A DNA stretch of 64,000 nucleotides from Cognaticolwellia mytili. Its GTDB lineage: Bacteria > Pseudomonadota > Gammaproteobacteria > Enterobacterales > Alteromonadaceae. Each line of letters starts with the position of its first letter. Position 1 is the first letter of the stretch. The stretch is taken from contig NZ_NBOF01000001.1 in assembly GCF_002104475.1 (NCBI RefSeq), forward strand, positions 62,001-126,000, read 5' to 3'. Position numbers and translations under genes: made by a program. Positions 26,463 through 36,100 of this stretch are shown here, piece by piece. Below the pieces are notes generated by a model. It did not search any database, was not told where the DNA came from, and was given only the letters and a program-made list of their open reading frames with translations.

Positions 26463-27068
26463 ATGAGTGTATTAGTCGGTCGTCCAGCACCTGATTTCAC
26501 AGCTGCAGCAGTTTTAGGTTCAGGTGAAATTGTTGATAGCTTTAACCTAGCACAAGCGATTAAAGGTAAAAAAGCGGTAGTATTTTTCTACCCACTAGAT
26601 TTTACTTTCGTATGTCCTTCAGAGCTTTTAGCATTTGATCACCGCATGGAAGAATTCAAAAGCCGTGGTGTTGAAGTAATTGGTGTTTCTATTGATTCAC
26701 AATTTTCTCATAACGCATGGCGTAACACACCAGTAAACGATGGTGGTATTGGTCCAGTTCAATACACGCTAGTTGCTGATGTTAAACATGAAATTTGTAA
26801 AGCATATGACGTTGAGCATCCAGAAGCAGGTGTTGCTTTCCGTGGTTCTTTCTTAATTGACGAAGAAGGTAGTGTTCGTCATCAAGTAGTTAATGATTTA
26901 CCACTAGGTCGTAACGTTGACGAAATGATCCGTATGGTTGACGCATTACAATTTCACCAAGAGCACGGTGAAGTATGTCCAGCTGGTTGGAATAAAGGTG
27001 ATAAAGGCATGACAGCTTCTCCAGAAGGTGTTGCTTCTTACCTTACAGATAATGCTGATACACTTTAA
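26463..27068 (+). CDS. typical 2-Cys peroxiredoxin (AhpC/Prx family)
   Basis: A 201-residue thiol peroxidase reducing hydrogen peroxide and organic peroxides. The peroxidatic Cys51 lies in PLDFTFVCPSELLAF and the resolving Cys in GEVCPAGWNKG near residue 172. The C-terminal extension keeps the family layout of Prx1/AhpC-type enzymes. The start is ATG 26463 because GGAG lies six bases upstream; an in-frame TTG at 26451 overlaps that ribosome site and is not credible. No dedicated AhpF reductase is adjacent, so thioredoxin is the likely electron donor (inference). A strong terminator follows. The neighbourhood with sodB and grxD suggests a shared oxidative-stress role. Confidence 0.95.
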   Translation: MSVLVGRPAPDFTAAAVLGSGEIVDSFNLAQAIKGKKAVVFFYPLDFTFVCPSELLAFDHRMEEFKSRGVEVIGVSIDSQFSHNAWRNTPVNDGGIGPVQYTLVADVKHEICKAYDVEHPEAGVAFRGSFLIDEEGSVRHQVVNDLPLGRNVDEMIRMVDALQFHQEHGEVCPAGWNKGDKGMTASPEGVASYLTDNADTL

Positions 27069-27102
27069 TTAAGAACTTTATTTTTAAATAAATTATCAGT
27101 TT

Positions 27103-27127
27103 AAAGCCGCGTTATCGCGGCTTTTTT
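27103..27127 (+). terminator. terminator after the peroxiredoxin gene
   Basis: A perfect 9-bp stem (AAAGCCGCG / CGCGGCTTT) with a 4-base loop, followed by T residues, about 35 bases past the stop. Confidence 0.9.
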
Positions 27128-27147
27128 ATGTTCATGAGGAACGGTAT

Positions 27148-27177
27148 GCCATGATCACAGGGATGTGAATGAATGGC
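27148..27177. repeat. REP-like nested hairpin
   Basis: GCCAT/ATGGC encloses TCACA-GGGA-TGTGA, giving two stacked stems around a 4-base loop. The CACAGGGATGTG core recalls short intergenic repeats common in Alteromonadales genomes. Only one copy is in this window, so repetition is not shown here. Confidence 0.4.
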
Positions 27178-27481
27178 GATGTACCTAAAAAGTATTACAT
27201 TACTCGGCTAACTCTTAAAGTCACTGAGAACTAATAACGTCCTTTTAGTTGTTTTATTATATTGCTGTGAAGCTATATGCTGAGGTGCACCAGGCAGAAA
27301 ACCATATTGTTAAGGCTGCGTTACAACATTGGCTGATTTGTATTTTGCTATACGAATTGTTAATCGTGAGCGATAGGACTATATTTGTATTAAAGCGGAA
27401 TAAAATTGACTGTAAAATGGTTTAATGACCGTTGGCCAGAATTAACAGTAGTAGTAGGTAAAATATAGCAAGGAGGCTGTG

Positions 27482-27856
27482 ATGTTTTATCCAAAATTTA
27501 TTTATGAAAACCTGCCATTTTTATATTTTTTAATTTGTGCATATCTGTTGTTATATCATGATACTGGTATAGTTTATGCTTCAGTAGCGTTATTTTATTG
27601 TGCAGGTTGTATTACCTTGGTGATTCGTTCAGCTAATCGTCGAGTTGATCGTTTTAAGGGGAATAGTAATAAGCAGGCACTACCACTTATTGTTTACGAA
27701 TACTTACCTTATGCTTATTTTGCCATAGCAATCATTTTGATATTAAATACGACAGTTGCAGCATTGCAACTCTTAGCTTTGTGCTTAATGATCTTTGCCC
27801 TTAGGAATTTGCTTTTTAGAGTAAATAACCGACGAAGGGCTAAATCATTATTTTAA
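27482..27856 (+). CDS. hypothetical membrane protein with internal duplication
   Basis: A 124-residue protein with four hydrophobic helices in two pairs. The two halves are related: residues 3-20 (PKFIYENLPFLYFLICAY) resemble residues 65-82 (LPLIVYEYLPYAYFAIAI), so the gene arose by duplication of a two-helix unit. A basic loop (RSANRRVDRFKGNSNKQ) separates them and the C-terminus is basic (RVNNRRRAKSLF), suggesting both face the cytoplasm. The start is ATG 27482, five bases after a perfect AGGAGG; the GTG at 27479 is too close to it. I do not recognise a characterised family. It converges on rnt. Real gene, unknown function. Confidence 0.7.
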   Translation: MFYPKFIYENLPFLYFLICAYLLLYHDTGIVYASVALFYCAGCITLVIRSANRRVDRFKGNSNKQALPLIVYEYLPYAYFAIAIILILNTTVAALQLLALCLMIFALRNLLFRVNNRRRAKSLF

Positions 27857-27901
27857 TCGTTAACTTATATTGAGCTTGAAAAGCTAATTTTATAAAGCTC
27901 A

Positions 27902-28579
27902 TTATTCGGCTTCGTCGGTAATGTCAGCTAAAGGCCAACCACCTAATTGTTGCCACTTATTAACGATATGGCAATATAGCTCAGCTGTTTTCTCTGTATC
28001 GTAGAGGGCTGAATGGGCCTCGTTATTATTGAAGTCAATTCCAGCAGCTGCGCAAGCTTTTGCTAGTACAGTTTGTCCGAGGGCCAAACCGGAAAGCGTG
28101 GTGGTATCAAAACTAACGAAAGGATGAAATGGTGAACGTTTTATTAAACAACGCTCAGTAGCTGCATTAACAAAGCCTAAGTCAAAAGCTGCATTATGAG
28201 CGACCATAACTGCGCGTTGACAACCTGCTGCTTTCATTTTCTTACGCACTAATTTGAATATTTCTGTCATTGCCTCTTTTTCATCAACAGCTCCACGTAA
28301 TGGATTTGCTGGATCAATACCGGTAAACTCAAGCGCTGCTTTCTCTAAATTTGCCCCTTCAAATGGATCAACATTAAAGTGTATAGTTTCGTCTAAACTA
28401 AATTTCCCTGTGCTTTCGTCTAATGATAATGTCGTGGCGGCAATTTCTAACAAGGCATCGGTTTGGGCATTAAATCCTGCAGTTTCAACATCAATAACGA
28501 CAGGAAAGTAACCGCGAAAGCGTTGAGCAAATAATGATTTGTCGGTAGTTGATTTTTTAGAATTTGAATTGTCAGACAT
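27902..28579 (-). CDS. rnt: ribonuclease T
   Basis: A 225-residue DEDDh-type 3'-5' exoribonuclease that trims tRNA 3' ends (CCA turnover) and other stable RNAs. The exonuclease I motif is [22 protein letters not shown] (Asp and Glu metal ligands). Motif II includes [14 protein letters not shown], and the C-terminal motif has [18 protein letters not shown] with the catalytic His and Asp. Length matches RNase T. It is divergent from motY, the same rnt/motY neighbourhood seen in vibrios and Shewanella, which supports both assignments. Confidence 0.96.
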   Translation of the reverse strand: MSDNSNSKKSTTDKSLFAQRFRGYFPVVIDVETAGFNAQTDALLEIAATTLSLDESTGKFSLDETIHFNVDPFEGANLEKAALEFTGIDPANPLRGAVDEKEAMTEIFKLVRKKMKAAGCQRAVMVAHNAAFDLGFVNAATERCLIKRSPFHPFVSFDTTTLSGLALGQTVLAKACAAAGIDFNNNEAHSALYDTEKTAELYCHIVNKWQQLGGWPLADITDEAE

Positions 28580-28758
28580 AGAGTAGGTAAATTTTGCTTA
28601 GATAATAAATTGATGTGATTATCTCAGAGATTGAAGGCTAAGGCATCACGAAAGTTCAAAGCAGGCAATTTTATTTTGGTAAATAGTGTTTTGCTGCTAA
28701 AGTTATTAATAATTATGTCGATAGAGTCATTATCGCTATCTACATTAGCTTAACGAGC

Positions 28759-29640
28759 ATGAAGATTATAGTTATGAAAAAATTGCTTACTTTAGTTGCC
28801 TTATCACTGATTGTTGCCCAGACAAATGCTGGCATCAGGCAGTATAGTGCCGATATAGAAAACTCAAATTGGCAGTTAACTGATAATTCGCGTCTACAAT
28901 GTACCTTGTCACATCAAATCCCACGTTATGGTGAAGCTAAATTTTATAGCTCTGCTAATCGAAAAATGAATATGGAATTTGAATTAGATATGATGCGATT
29001 GCCAGACAGTTACTCGTTAGCAGAAGTACGCTCTGAGGCGCCGAATTGGCGTCCTGGAATTAGCGGTAGAATCATGGCAAACATGAAGTTACATAAACAA
29101 TTCTCACCTGGCTTGCCAAAGAAAATTGCTTGGAACATGCTTAATGAGCTTGACCAGGGCATGAGCCCAACTTTTTATTATAATGATTGGTATAGCGAGA
29201 ATGAAAAAATTAGCGTTGGTTTGTCAACTGCGCGTTTTCAAAAAGCTTATCAAGACTTCGTTGGCTGTGTTGGTAATTTATTAAACTTCAGCTTCGATGA
29301 TATTTCTTATACCGTACTCAACTATCAATTTGGCTCAGATAAACTGACCAAGTCATCACAAAAGCGGATGAATATGATTGTTGAATATTTATCGCTTGAT
29401 CCTAAATTAGAATTGGTTTTAGTGGATGGCTATTCTGATAGCTATGGTCCTAGAAACGTCAACTTTAAGCTATCAAAATTACGAGCAAATAATGTTAAAG
29501 ATTTGATTGTTAGTAGTGGTATTGATGCTAGCAGAATAGAAGCCCAAGGTTATGGCGAAAAACGCCATGTAGCATCGAACCAAACCATTATTGGTCGTAA
29601 CAAAAACCGTCGTGTTGTCATTCGTATGGAACAACCTTAA
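28759..29640 (+). CDS. motY: sodium-driven flagellar motor protein MotY
   Basis: A 293-residue periplasmic protein of the flagellar T ring. A signal peptide (cleavage near QTNA/GIRQ) is followed by the MotY N-terminal domain, which has the typical GIRQYSADIENSNWQL, RYGEAKFYS and FSDDISYTVLNYQ-like features. The C-terminal OmpA-like peptidoglycan-binding domain (about 190-290) contains LVDGYSDSYGPRNVNFKLS and GYGEKRHVASN. MotY stabilises PomAB stators in Na+-driven polar flagella, so the organism is expected to be motile by a sodium motor. The start could be ATG 28759 or ATG 28774, the latter giving a more ordinary signal peptide. A very strong terminator follows. Confidence 0.93.
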   Translation: MKIIVMKKLLTLVALSLIVAQTNAGIRQYSADIENSNWQLTDNSRLQCTLSHQIPRYGEAKFYSSANRKMNMEFELDMMRLPDSYSLAEVRSEAPNWRPGISGRIMANMKLHKQFSPGLPKKIAWNMLNELDQGMSPTFYYNDWYSENEKISVGLSTARFQKAYQDFVGCVGNLLNFSFDDISYTVLNYQFGSDKLTKSSQKRMNMIVEYLSLDPKLELVLVDGYSDSYGPRNVNFKLSKLRANNVKDLIVSSGIDASRIEAQGYGEKRHVASNQTIIGRNKNRRVVIRMEQP

Positions 29641-29665
29641 TAAATTAAGCCACAATTAGCACTTG

Positions 29666-29705
29666 AAGAGGCCTGTAGATTCACTGTAATCTACAGGCCT
29701 CTTTC
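29666..29705. terminator. strong terminator between motY and the M1 peptidase gene
   Basis: A 16-bp perfect stem starting AAGAGGCCTGTAG, with a 6-base loop, ends 19 bases before the next start codon. It closes motY and insulates the aminopeptidase gene, whose promoter must therefore overlap or follow it. Confidence 0.85.
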
Positions 29706-29721
29706 GTTTTGGATACAATTT

Positions 29722-31581
29722 ATGAAAACTTTTATTCGTCTTGTCGCCACCATTTGCTGTCTTGCGCAGCTTGCTTGGGCTCAATTAGCGATGGCGCAAG
29801 TCAATGATGCTTTAACCTATGCCAACTATGATCAGGTTAAGGTTAGCCACCTATATTTAGATTTAGCCGTTGATTTTGAAGAGAAATCTTTAAAAGGCTT
29901 TGCTGAGTTAAGTTTAAACTGGCTAAGCAACGATGTTGCTAATGTTTATTTAGATACTCGTGATCTAGAAGTTCACCGTGTTATGGCAAAATCAGCAAAT
30001 GGCCAATGGCGAAATGTAGCGTTTAGCTTAGCAAAACGCGATGATGTTATGGGCGCTAAACTTACCGTTAAGACCTCATTTCAAACACCGAAACTAAGAG
30101 TCTATTATAACTCATTACCACAAGCTTCAGGTCTTCAGTGGTTATCCCCAGAGCAAACTGCAGGCAAAGAAAAACCATTTATGTTTAGTCAAAGCCAGGC
30201 TATTCATGCTCGCTCATGGATACCAATTCAAGACACGCCAAGTGTTCGCATGACATACAATGCGCGTATTACTACCTCAGATGATCTTTTAGCGGTAATG
30301 AGTGCTAATAACGTACCAGATACAGCACGTGATGGTGATTATTCATTTTCAATGCCACAAGCTATTCCTGCTTACTTAATTGCTATTGGTGTTGGTGATT
30401 TAGAATTCAAAGCAATGAGCAAACAAACTGGTATCTATGCAGAGCAGTACATTCTAGATCGTGCAGTTGCTGAGTTCGATGATACGCAAGTGATGATTGA
30501 TGAAACTGAAAAACTTTTCGGTGCTTATCGCTGGGGTCGTTATGACCTACTTATTTTACCGCCAAGTTTCCCGTTTGGCGGCATGGAAAATCCAAGATTA
30601 TCTTTTATTACCCCAACGGTTGTTGCTGGTGATAAAAGTTTAGTTAATTTAATTGCTCATGAACTAGCACATTCTTGGTCTGGTAACTTAGTTACCAACG
30701 AAAGCTGGCACGACCTATGGTTAAATGAAGGTTTTACCAGTTATGTTGAAAACCGCATTATGGAAGCGGTATTTGGTGCTGATCGTGCATTAATGGAACG
30801 TGCGCTTGATGCCCAAAATTTAGGTTACGAAATTGCTGAATTGTCACCAGGCGATACACAGTTGTATATTGATTTAAAAGGTCGTGATCCAGATGATGCT
30901 TTTTCTGGTGTACCATACACTAAAGGTCAGTTGTTTTTAGTGTATTTAGAAGAAAAATTTGGCCGTGCAAAGTTTGATACTTTTATCATGCAATATTTTG
31001 ATGATCACGCATTCCAAAGTTTAGGCACTAAAAACTTTGTTAAATACTTAAAAGCTAATTTAACTCATAAGTATGCAGGTATTGTTAGTGATGCTGAAGT
31101 TAATGAGTGGATTTACGAACAAGGCTTGCCAAGCTACACACCCAAACCTACTTCAGATGCATTTATCATTGTTGATGACTACATTACAAAATGGACGAGC
31201 GGACAACTTGAATTAGCGCAAATGCCAACTAAAACTTGGACATTACATGAATGGTTGCATTTTCTAAATAACTTGCCATTAGACATTACTAAGCAACGTA
31301 TGGAAAGTTTAGATAAGGCATATAACTTAACTAATAGTACGAATGCTGAAGTCGCACATGCTTGGTACTTGCTAGCATTACGCTCAGGTTATGATGTGGT
31401 ATATCCAGCTATGGCGAACTACTTAGAATCTATTGGTCGTCGAAAACTGATTGTTCCATTGTATAAAGAACTTGCTAAGTCAGCTAAAGGCAAGCTGTGG
31501 GCACAAGGCGTATATAAGAGAGCACGTCCTGGTTACCATCCTTTAGCACAAGGTACTGTTGACGCTATTTTATTAAACTAG
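29722..31581 (+). CDS. M1 family aminopeptidase (LTA4 hydrolase-like)
   Basis: A 619-residue zinc aminopeptidase. A signal peptide of about 25 residues ends at AMAQ, so it is exported to the periplasm. The active site is complete: substrate-binding [10 protein letters not shown] near residue 286 and HELAHSW with His313, Glu314, His317, followed by the third zinc ligand Glu336 in LWLNEGF. The C-terminal helical domain is of the leukotriene A4 hydrolase type (about 470-610). It closely recalls the cold-active aminopeptidase ColAP described from Colwellia psychrerythraea, in length and layout. Role: release of N-terminal amino acids from peptides, complementing the M2 dipeptidase lipoprotein elsewhere in the window. 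Confidence 0.95.
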   Translation: MKTFIRLVATICCLAQLAWAQLAMAQVNDALTYANYDQVKVSHLYLDLAVDFEEKSLKGFAELSLNWLSNDVANVYLDTRDLEVHRVMAKSANGQWRNVAFSLAKRDDVMGAKLTVKTSFQTPKLRVYYNSLPQASGLQWLSPEQTAGKEKPFMFSQSQAIHARSWIPIQDTPSVRMTYNARITTSDDLLAVMSANNVPDTARDGDYSFSMPQAIPAYLIAIGVGDLEFKAMSKQTGIYAEQYILDRAVAEFDDTQVMIDETEKLFGAYRWGRYDLLILPPSFPFGGMENPRLSFITPTVVAGDKSLVNLIAHELAHSWSGNLVTNESWHDLWLNEGFTSYVENRIMEAVFGADRALMERALDAQNLGYEIAELSPGDTQLYIDLKGRDPDDAFSGVPYTKGQLFLVYLEEKFGRAKFDTFIMQYFDDHAFQSLGTKNFVKYLKANLTHKYAGIVSDAEVNEWIYEQGLPSYTPKPTSDAFIIVDDYITKWTSGQLELAQMPTKTWTLHEWLHFLNNLPLDITKQRMESLDKAYNLTNSTNAEVAHAWYLLALRSGYDVVYPAMANYLESIGRRKLIVPLYKELAKSAKGKLWAQGVYKRARPGYHPLAQGTVDAILLN

Positions 31582-31653
31582 TTTGTTTCACTGCTGAATG
31601 CTTTGGTTAAACACCGTTGCTGGTTATTCAGCGAAATAGTATATAAAGCATAG

Positions 31654-31683
31654 AAAACACCGCATTAGGCGGTGTTTTTTTAT
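31654..31683 (+). terminator. terminator after the M1 peptidase gene
   Basis: A perfect 10-bp stem (AAAACACCGC / GCGGTGTTTT) with a 5-base loop and a long T run, about 75 bases past the stop. Confidence 0.9.
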
Positions 31684-31753
31684 GTATGAGTAAAGGTATT
31701 TAAGAATTAGAACCAGCTTTACATTCTGCTCTCTTTATCGAGTATAATATCAA

Positions 31754-31866
31754 CATGACGCATACCGTTTCTCGGTGAAGTAAGAATGCGAGTTTACCGT
31801 CCTACAGCTGAATCATTTACCGTTAAACATCCTTACTTTCCTTCATGTGCAATGCGTGTATGACAA
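31754..31866 (+). ncRNA. possible structured non-coding RNA
   Basis: CATGACGCAT near the left end can pair with ATGCGTGTATG at the right end, and GAAGTAAG with CTTACTTTC inside them, giving an extended imperfect hairpin of about 110 nt. TTTACA (31718) and a perfect TATAAT (31743-31748), 19 bases apart, lie just upstream. Transcription and boundaries are inferred; it could equally be a decayed mobile repeat. Confidence 0.35.
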
Positions 31867-32057
31867 GCAAAAATAATATGCTACTTAGGGGAGGCTTCTA
31901 CGGAGCAAACGTAATGGCGGCATTAAAGGATCCGTAGTAAATCTATAGATAACTTGCATGATATAGCTGTTTTAGTCTGCACGTTGTACTTTTTACTGTC
32001 AAATTTGAGCTGAAAATAGTCGCCGTGTGTTTTTATGAATATTTTATCGTGCGTTCA

Positions 32058-32088
32058 AACAAGCATCAAAAAATGTTTGATGCTTGTT
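32058..32088. terminator. hairpin between the gap region and cysZ
   Basis: A perfect 13-bp stem (AACAAGCATCAAA / TTTGATGCTTGTT) lies 45 bases past the cysZ stop on the minus strand. It could end cysZ transcription and any plus-strand transcript from the gap. Confidence 0.65.
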
Positions 32089-32132
32089 CTGTTTGTTTGA
32101 AAAGTAACAAACTATTGATTGTTATTTGATTT

Positions 32133-32888
32133 TTATGAACGGTCAACGAAATCTTCTCTATAATGATCGACCCATAAGGCTGTTGCCCCACAAATGGCGA
32201 CCGGCATAACGACTAAATTTATAAACGGAACCATCGAGAATATTGCAGTGGTAATACCAAAGCTATAGCTTAATCCTTGTCGCTGTTTTAACGCTAGGCG
32301 CATTTCATCAAAGCTAATTTTATGGTTATCAAAAGGGTAATCTTTATATTGTACAGCCATCATCCAAGCAAGAAACAAGAACCAAAGCACTTGCCCGATA
32401 ACAGGTAACATCCAATACAGTAAAAAGAAGCCAATTGCGCGCGGTAAATAATAGACAAGTTTACTCACTTCACGGCCTAAGGTTCGAGGGATGTCTTTAA
32501 CAACATCTAATACGCCGCCATCGTGCAATGATTGATTGGTTAATAACGCTTCTACTTTTTCTGATAATAAACCATTAAAAGGCGCTGCTATCCAGTTAGC
32601 AACTGAACTGAAAATAAATGAAAAAATAATCAGTACGAATAACACCGCTAATGGCCAAATAAAACTGCTCAACCAAGCAAAAGAGTCACCTAGCCAGTCT
32701 TCAATTGTTAGCATGTAGCTTTCTAATCGCAGAAACATATAATAGAAAGCACTGGCAAAAAGCACTAGGTTGACCGTTAACGGAATAAAAACAAAACGGC
32801 GAATACCGCGGGTACGGATCAGTTCAAAGCCTTTAATAAAATAGCCTGCGCCGCCGTTTGCTAAAAGAGCTTTATCATTATTGTTCAT
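32133..32888 (-). CDS. cysZ: sulfate transporter CysZ
   Basis: A 251-residue inner-membrane protein of the CysZ/EI24 family, the same length as Escherichia CysZ. Conserved features are GIRRFVFIPLTVN near the N-terminus, NWIAAPFNGLLSEKVEALL, and the C-terminal YKDYPFDNHKISFDEMR and PVAICGATALWVD. CysZ brings sulfate into the cell for cysteine synthesis. The gene is divergent from smc; a cysZ-(smc)-zipA-ligA neighbourhood is common in gammaproteobacteria and supports the call. The window also encodes a PAPS-dependent sulfotransferase, a distant consumer of the same sulfate pathway. Confidence 0.95.
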   Translation of the reverse strand: MNNNDKALLANGGAGYFIKGFELIRTRGIRRFVFIPLTVNLVLFASAFYYMFLRLESYMLTIEDWLGDSFAWLSSFIWPLAVLFVLIIFSFIFSSVANWIAAPFNGLLSEKVEALLTNQSLHDGGVLDVVKDIPRTLGREVSKLVYYLPRAIGFFLLYWMLPVIGQVLWFLFLAWMMAVQYKDYPFDNHKISFDEMRLALKQRQGLSYSFGITTAIFSMVPFINLVVMPVAICGATALWVDHYREDFVDRS

Positions 32889-33106
32889 TGATGTTTTATT
32901 AACCTAACTATTTGATCTTCATAGCTCGATTATAGGATCCTAGCTAACAGATGAACAGCATTGTGATGTTACAAAGTACATCAATTTCTGCTACAGTGGC
33001 CGCAATTATTAAGCTTTTTATTTACTGCTTTTTTATTGTTTAAATTTTGGCATTTTTTTGCTGAATTAATTAACAGTAAAGTGCAACAATTAGGTTATTC
33101 GATTTA

Positions 33107-36100
33107 ATGCGACTGAAGCATATAAAATTGGCAGGTTTTAAATCATTTGTCGATCCAACCAAAGTACCATTTGAAAAACAAATGACAGCGATTGTTGGAC
33201 CCAATGGCTGTGGAAAATCGAATATTATTGATGCTGTTCGTTGGGTTTTAGGTGAAAGTTCAGCAAAAAACCTTCGTGGCGATGCTATGACCGACGTTAT
33301 CTTCAATGGTGCGGCAAGTCGCAAACCAATTGGACAAGCCAGTGTTGAATTACTCTTTGATAATACTCAAGGCCGCATTCAAGGGAATATGGCTGATCGC
33401 AACCAAGTTGCTGTGCGTCGTGTTGTGAATCGAGAAGGTGTGAATACCTACTTTCTAAACGGTTCAAAATGTCGTCGACGCGATATCACCGATATTTTTC
33501 TTGGTACAGGCCTAGGGCCTCGTAGTTACGCGATTATCGAACAGGGTACTATTTCGCGTTTGATAGAATCAAAACCGCAAGAATTAAGAATTTTTATTGA
33601 AGAAGCTGCGGGTATTTCTAAATATAAAGAACGCCGTAGAGAAACTGAAACCCGAATTCGTCACACTAGAGAAAACTTAGCGCGTTTGAATGATATTCGT
33701 GTTGAACTTGACGTACAAATCGATAAATTACACCAGCAATCACAAGCAGCTAAACGTTTTCGTGCCTTGAAACAACAAGAGCGAAAATATAAAGCGGAGC
33801 TTGCCGTTTTGCGTTGGCAAAAGTTTGATCTACAAAGAGAACAACATCAAAAGCGCATTATTGAAATTGATAATAAAATCGCCAGTCAAAACACCCAAAT
33901 TAGTCAGCATGAATTGGCGGTTATAAAGTTAAAAGAAGTGGTGGTTAACTGTAATGACAGTAACCAAGCGTTACAACAGCAAAAACTTAATCTAACACAA
34001 GATATTACCCGTGCAGAACAAAATATAAAGCATTTGAAAGAACAGGCAACAAAGTCGCAATCAGATAATGTGCTCACGCAGCAGCAATTATTGAATGCTC
34101 AACAACTGGTGTTAACTGAGCAAGAACAGTTACAAACATGTGTTAAAAAATTAGTAGAGCAGCAACCGCAATTACAAACAATTGAAACGGAATTAAATGG
34201 TAAGCAAAATGAGTTAGCAGAGCAGCAAAGTCAGCAGAAGCAATTGCATGTTTTATGGCAGCAGCAACAACAAAAGCGTGATGACTACCAACAGAAAAAA
34301 CTGCAAGTGCATGCGGATATTACGCAGCAAAAAACAATACTTGAACAAACGCAATCTCGACTTGAAGAATTCAATAAGCAACTTGCTGAATTACCGATAA
34401 AAAATGATTCAGTCAGTGCTGAGCATCAGAAAAAAAGAAATAGTATTGTTGGTGCTATTGAACGTTCGCGTAGCCAAGTGAATGAGTTTGCTGTTGATGA
34501 GCATCAATCAACGACGAAAAACCAAGCATTACATCAGCAATTCTCAACTTTAACTGCACAACAAGCGGTTAAAAAGCAAATTATTGCTGATATTAACGCT
34601 AAACTTGCTGACAAATCTTTGTGGAGTAAAAACCAAGCACAATGGTTTGCTGAACAAAATAACTTGGCTTATGAAGGCATACAAAGTCAACTTGATGTTG
34701 CGCCTGGATGGGAGTTTGCTGTTGAAGTGGTATTATCACATTTATTAGCAGGTCATTTAATTGACATCTTGCCTGAAGCAGATAATGGTGAAAATTTAAC
34801 GCCTGCAACTCTGTGTTTTGCTTTCAACAATAGTAAAATTAATAACCCGGTAGGTAGTGAAATAACTGTTAATAGCTTAGCCAGCAAAATATCGGGCGTT
34901 AGTGAACTTATTCCTTGGTTTAATAATATATTACTAGCCACTGACTATAATAATGCTAAACAGCAATTAGTTAATATTTCCAGTTATGAAAGCTTAATTT
35001 GCCCTGATGGCACCTGGTTAAGTCAGTACACTTTAAGAAAAGGTAAATTTGAGCAAGGTTACGACTATATTAGCTTGCAACGTCATCTAGAGTCAGAACA
35101 AGCACAATTGCGGTCATTGATTAGTGAACAAACTATTCTTGAAGAACAGCTAACTAAAATATCGAAACTGTTAAACAAATTGCAGCAAGATAAAATTGCT
35201 ACAAGTGCCAGCATTGAACAGCAACAAAATGAGTTACATCAAGTTGAAAAAGCTTTATCTTTATATCAGCAAGAGCAACAACATCAGCAACGTGAGCGAG
35301 AAAGCTTGCAGAGTCAAATTGACAATGAAAGAAAAAACCAAGCGAATGCTCAGCAGCAACTAGCGAGTTCACAGCAGCAGCTTGCGGTATTATCGAATGA
35401 AGGTGAAGGTGTTTCACAAGACTATTCAGTGCAACAATCAAAATTACAAACAGTGATAGAAAAAATTCAGCGACGAAGTCAAGAATTACATCGTCAACGT
35501 CATCAATTTGGTTTAACAATAGAACAATTAAAAAGCCAGCAAGTACAGCGTGAACAAACGATTCGCGCAAACCAAGAAAACATTAATATTCTAACGCAAA
35601 GAGTTGCAGCTAACACTCAAGTGGTCAGTGAAAGTAATACACCTTTGCAGGAGTTTGAACAAAACTTGCCGCAATGGCTTGATAACCTGTCAGCAATTAA
35701 TGAAAAGTTACAATTTAATCAGCAAGCACTAAATGATAGCCAAACGCAGTTATCAGCATTAGAGTTGGCGGCGAAAACCAGCCATAACAAGGTGAGTACA
35801 CTTAATGAGCAGCTTGCTCGTTTACAGTTAGACAGCGAAGGGTTCAAATTACGAGCGGAAAATGCCATGGAGGTATTGACCGAACTACAGCAAAACATTG
35901 ATAGTGTAGCTATCGAAATGCCAGCGCATGCAAAAGAATCGCTTTGGCAGGCACAACTCATTAAATTGGCAAAAGATATTCAACTATTAGGTGCGATAAA
36001 CTTAGCTGCCATTGAAGAGTACGAAACACAATTTGAACGTAAAAACTATTTAGATCAACAAGATAAAGATCTCATTAGTGCTATTGCGACGTTAGAATCC

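Larger units (their letters stand above)
27069..27481. other. intergenic region with a terminator and a repeat-like hairpin
   Basis: About 410 bases without a supported gene. It starts with the peroxiredoxin terminator, followed by a nested hairpin at 27148-27177. A stretch around 27310-27390, reading GGCTGCGTTACAAC then TATTTTGCTATACGAATTG, looks like a degenerate intergenic repeat. The AGGAGG ribosome site of the next gene closes the region. Confidence 0.5.
31582..32132. other. 551-base intergenic region with a possible structured RNA
   Basis: After the aminopeptidase terminator comes a promoter-like pair at 31718-31748, then about 110 bases able to form a long imperfect stem (31754-31866), a second hairpin CTACGGA/TCCGTAG near 31900-31940, and a final hairpin at 32058-32088. 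No open frame is convincing. The sequence does not match tmRNA, RNase P, SRP or 6S signatures that I know. Confidence 0.5.

Noticed and set aside
35199-35570. 123-codon minus-strand frame inside smc
   Set aside because: A by-product of the Gln-rich coiled coil read on the opposite strand.
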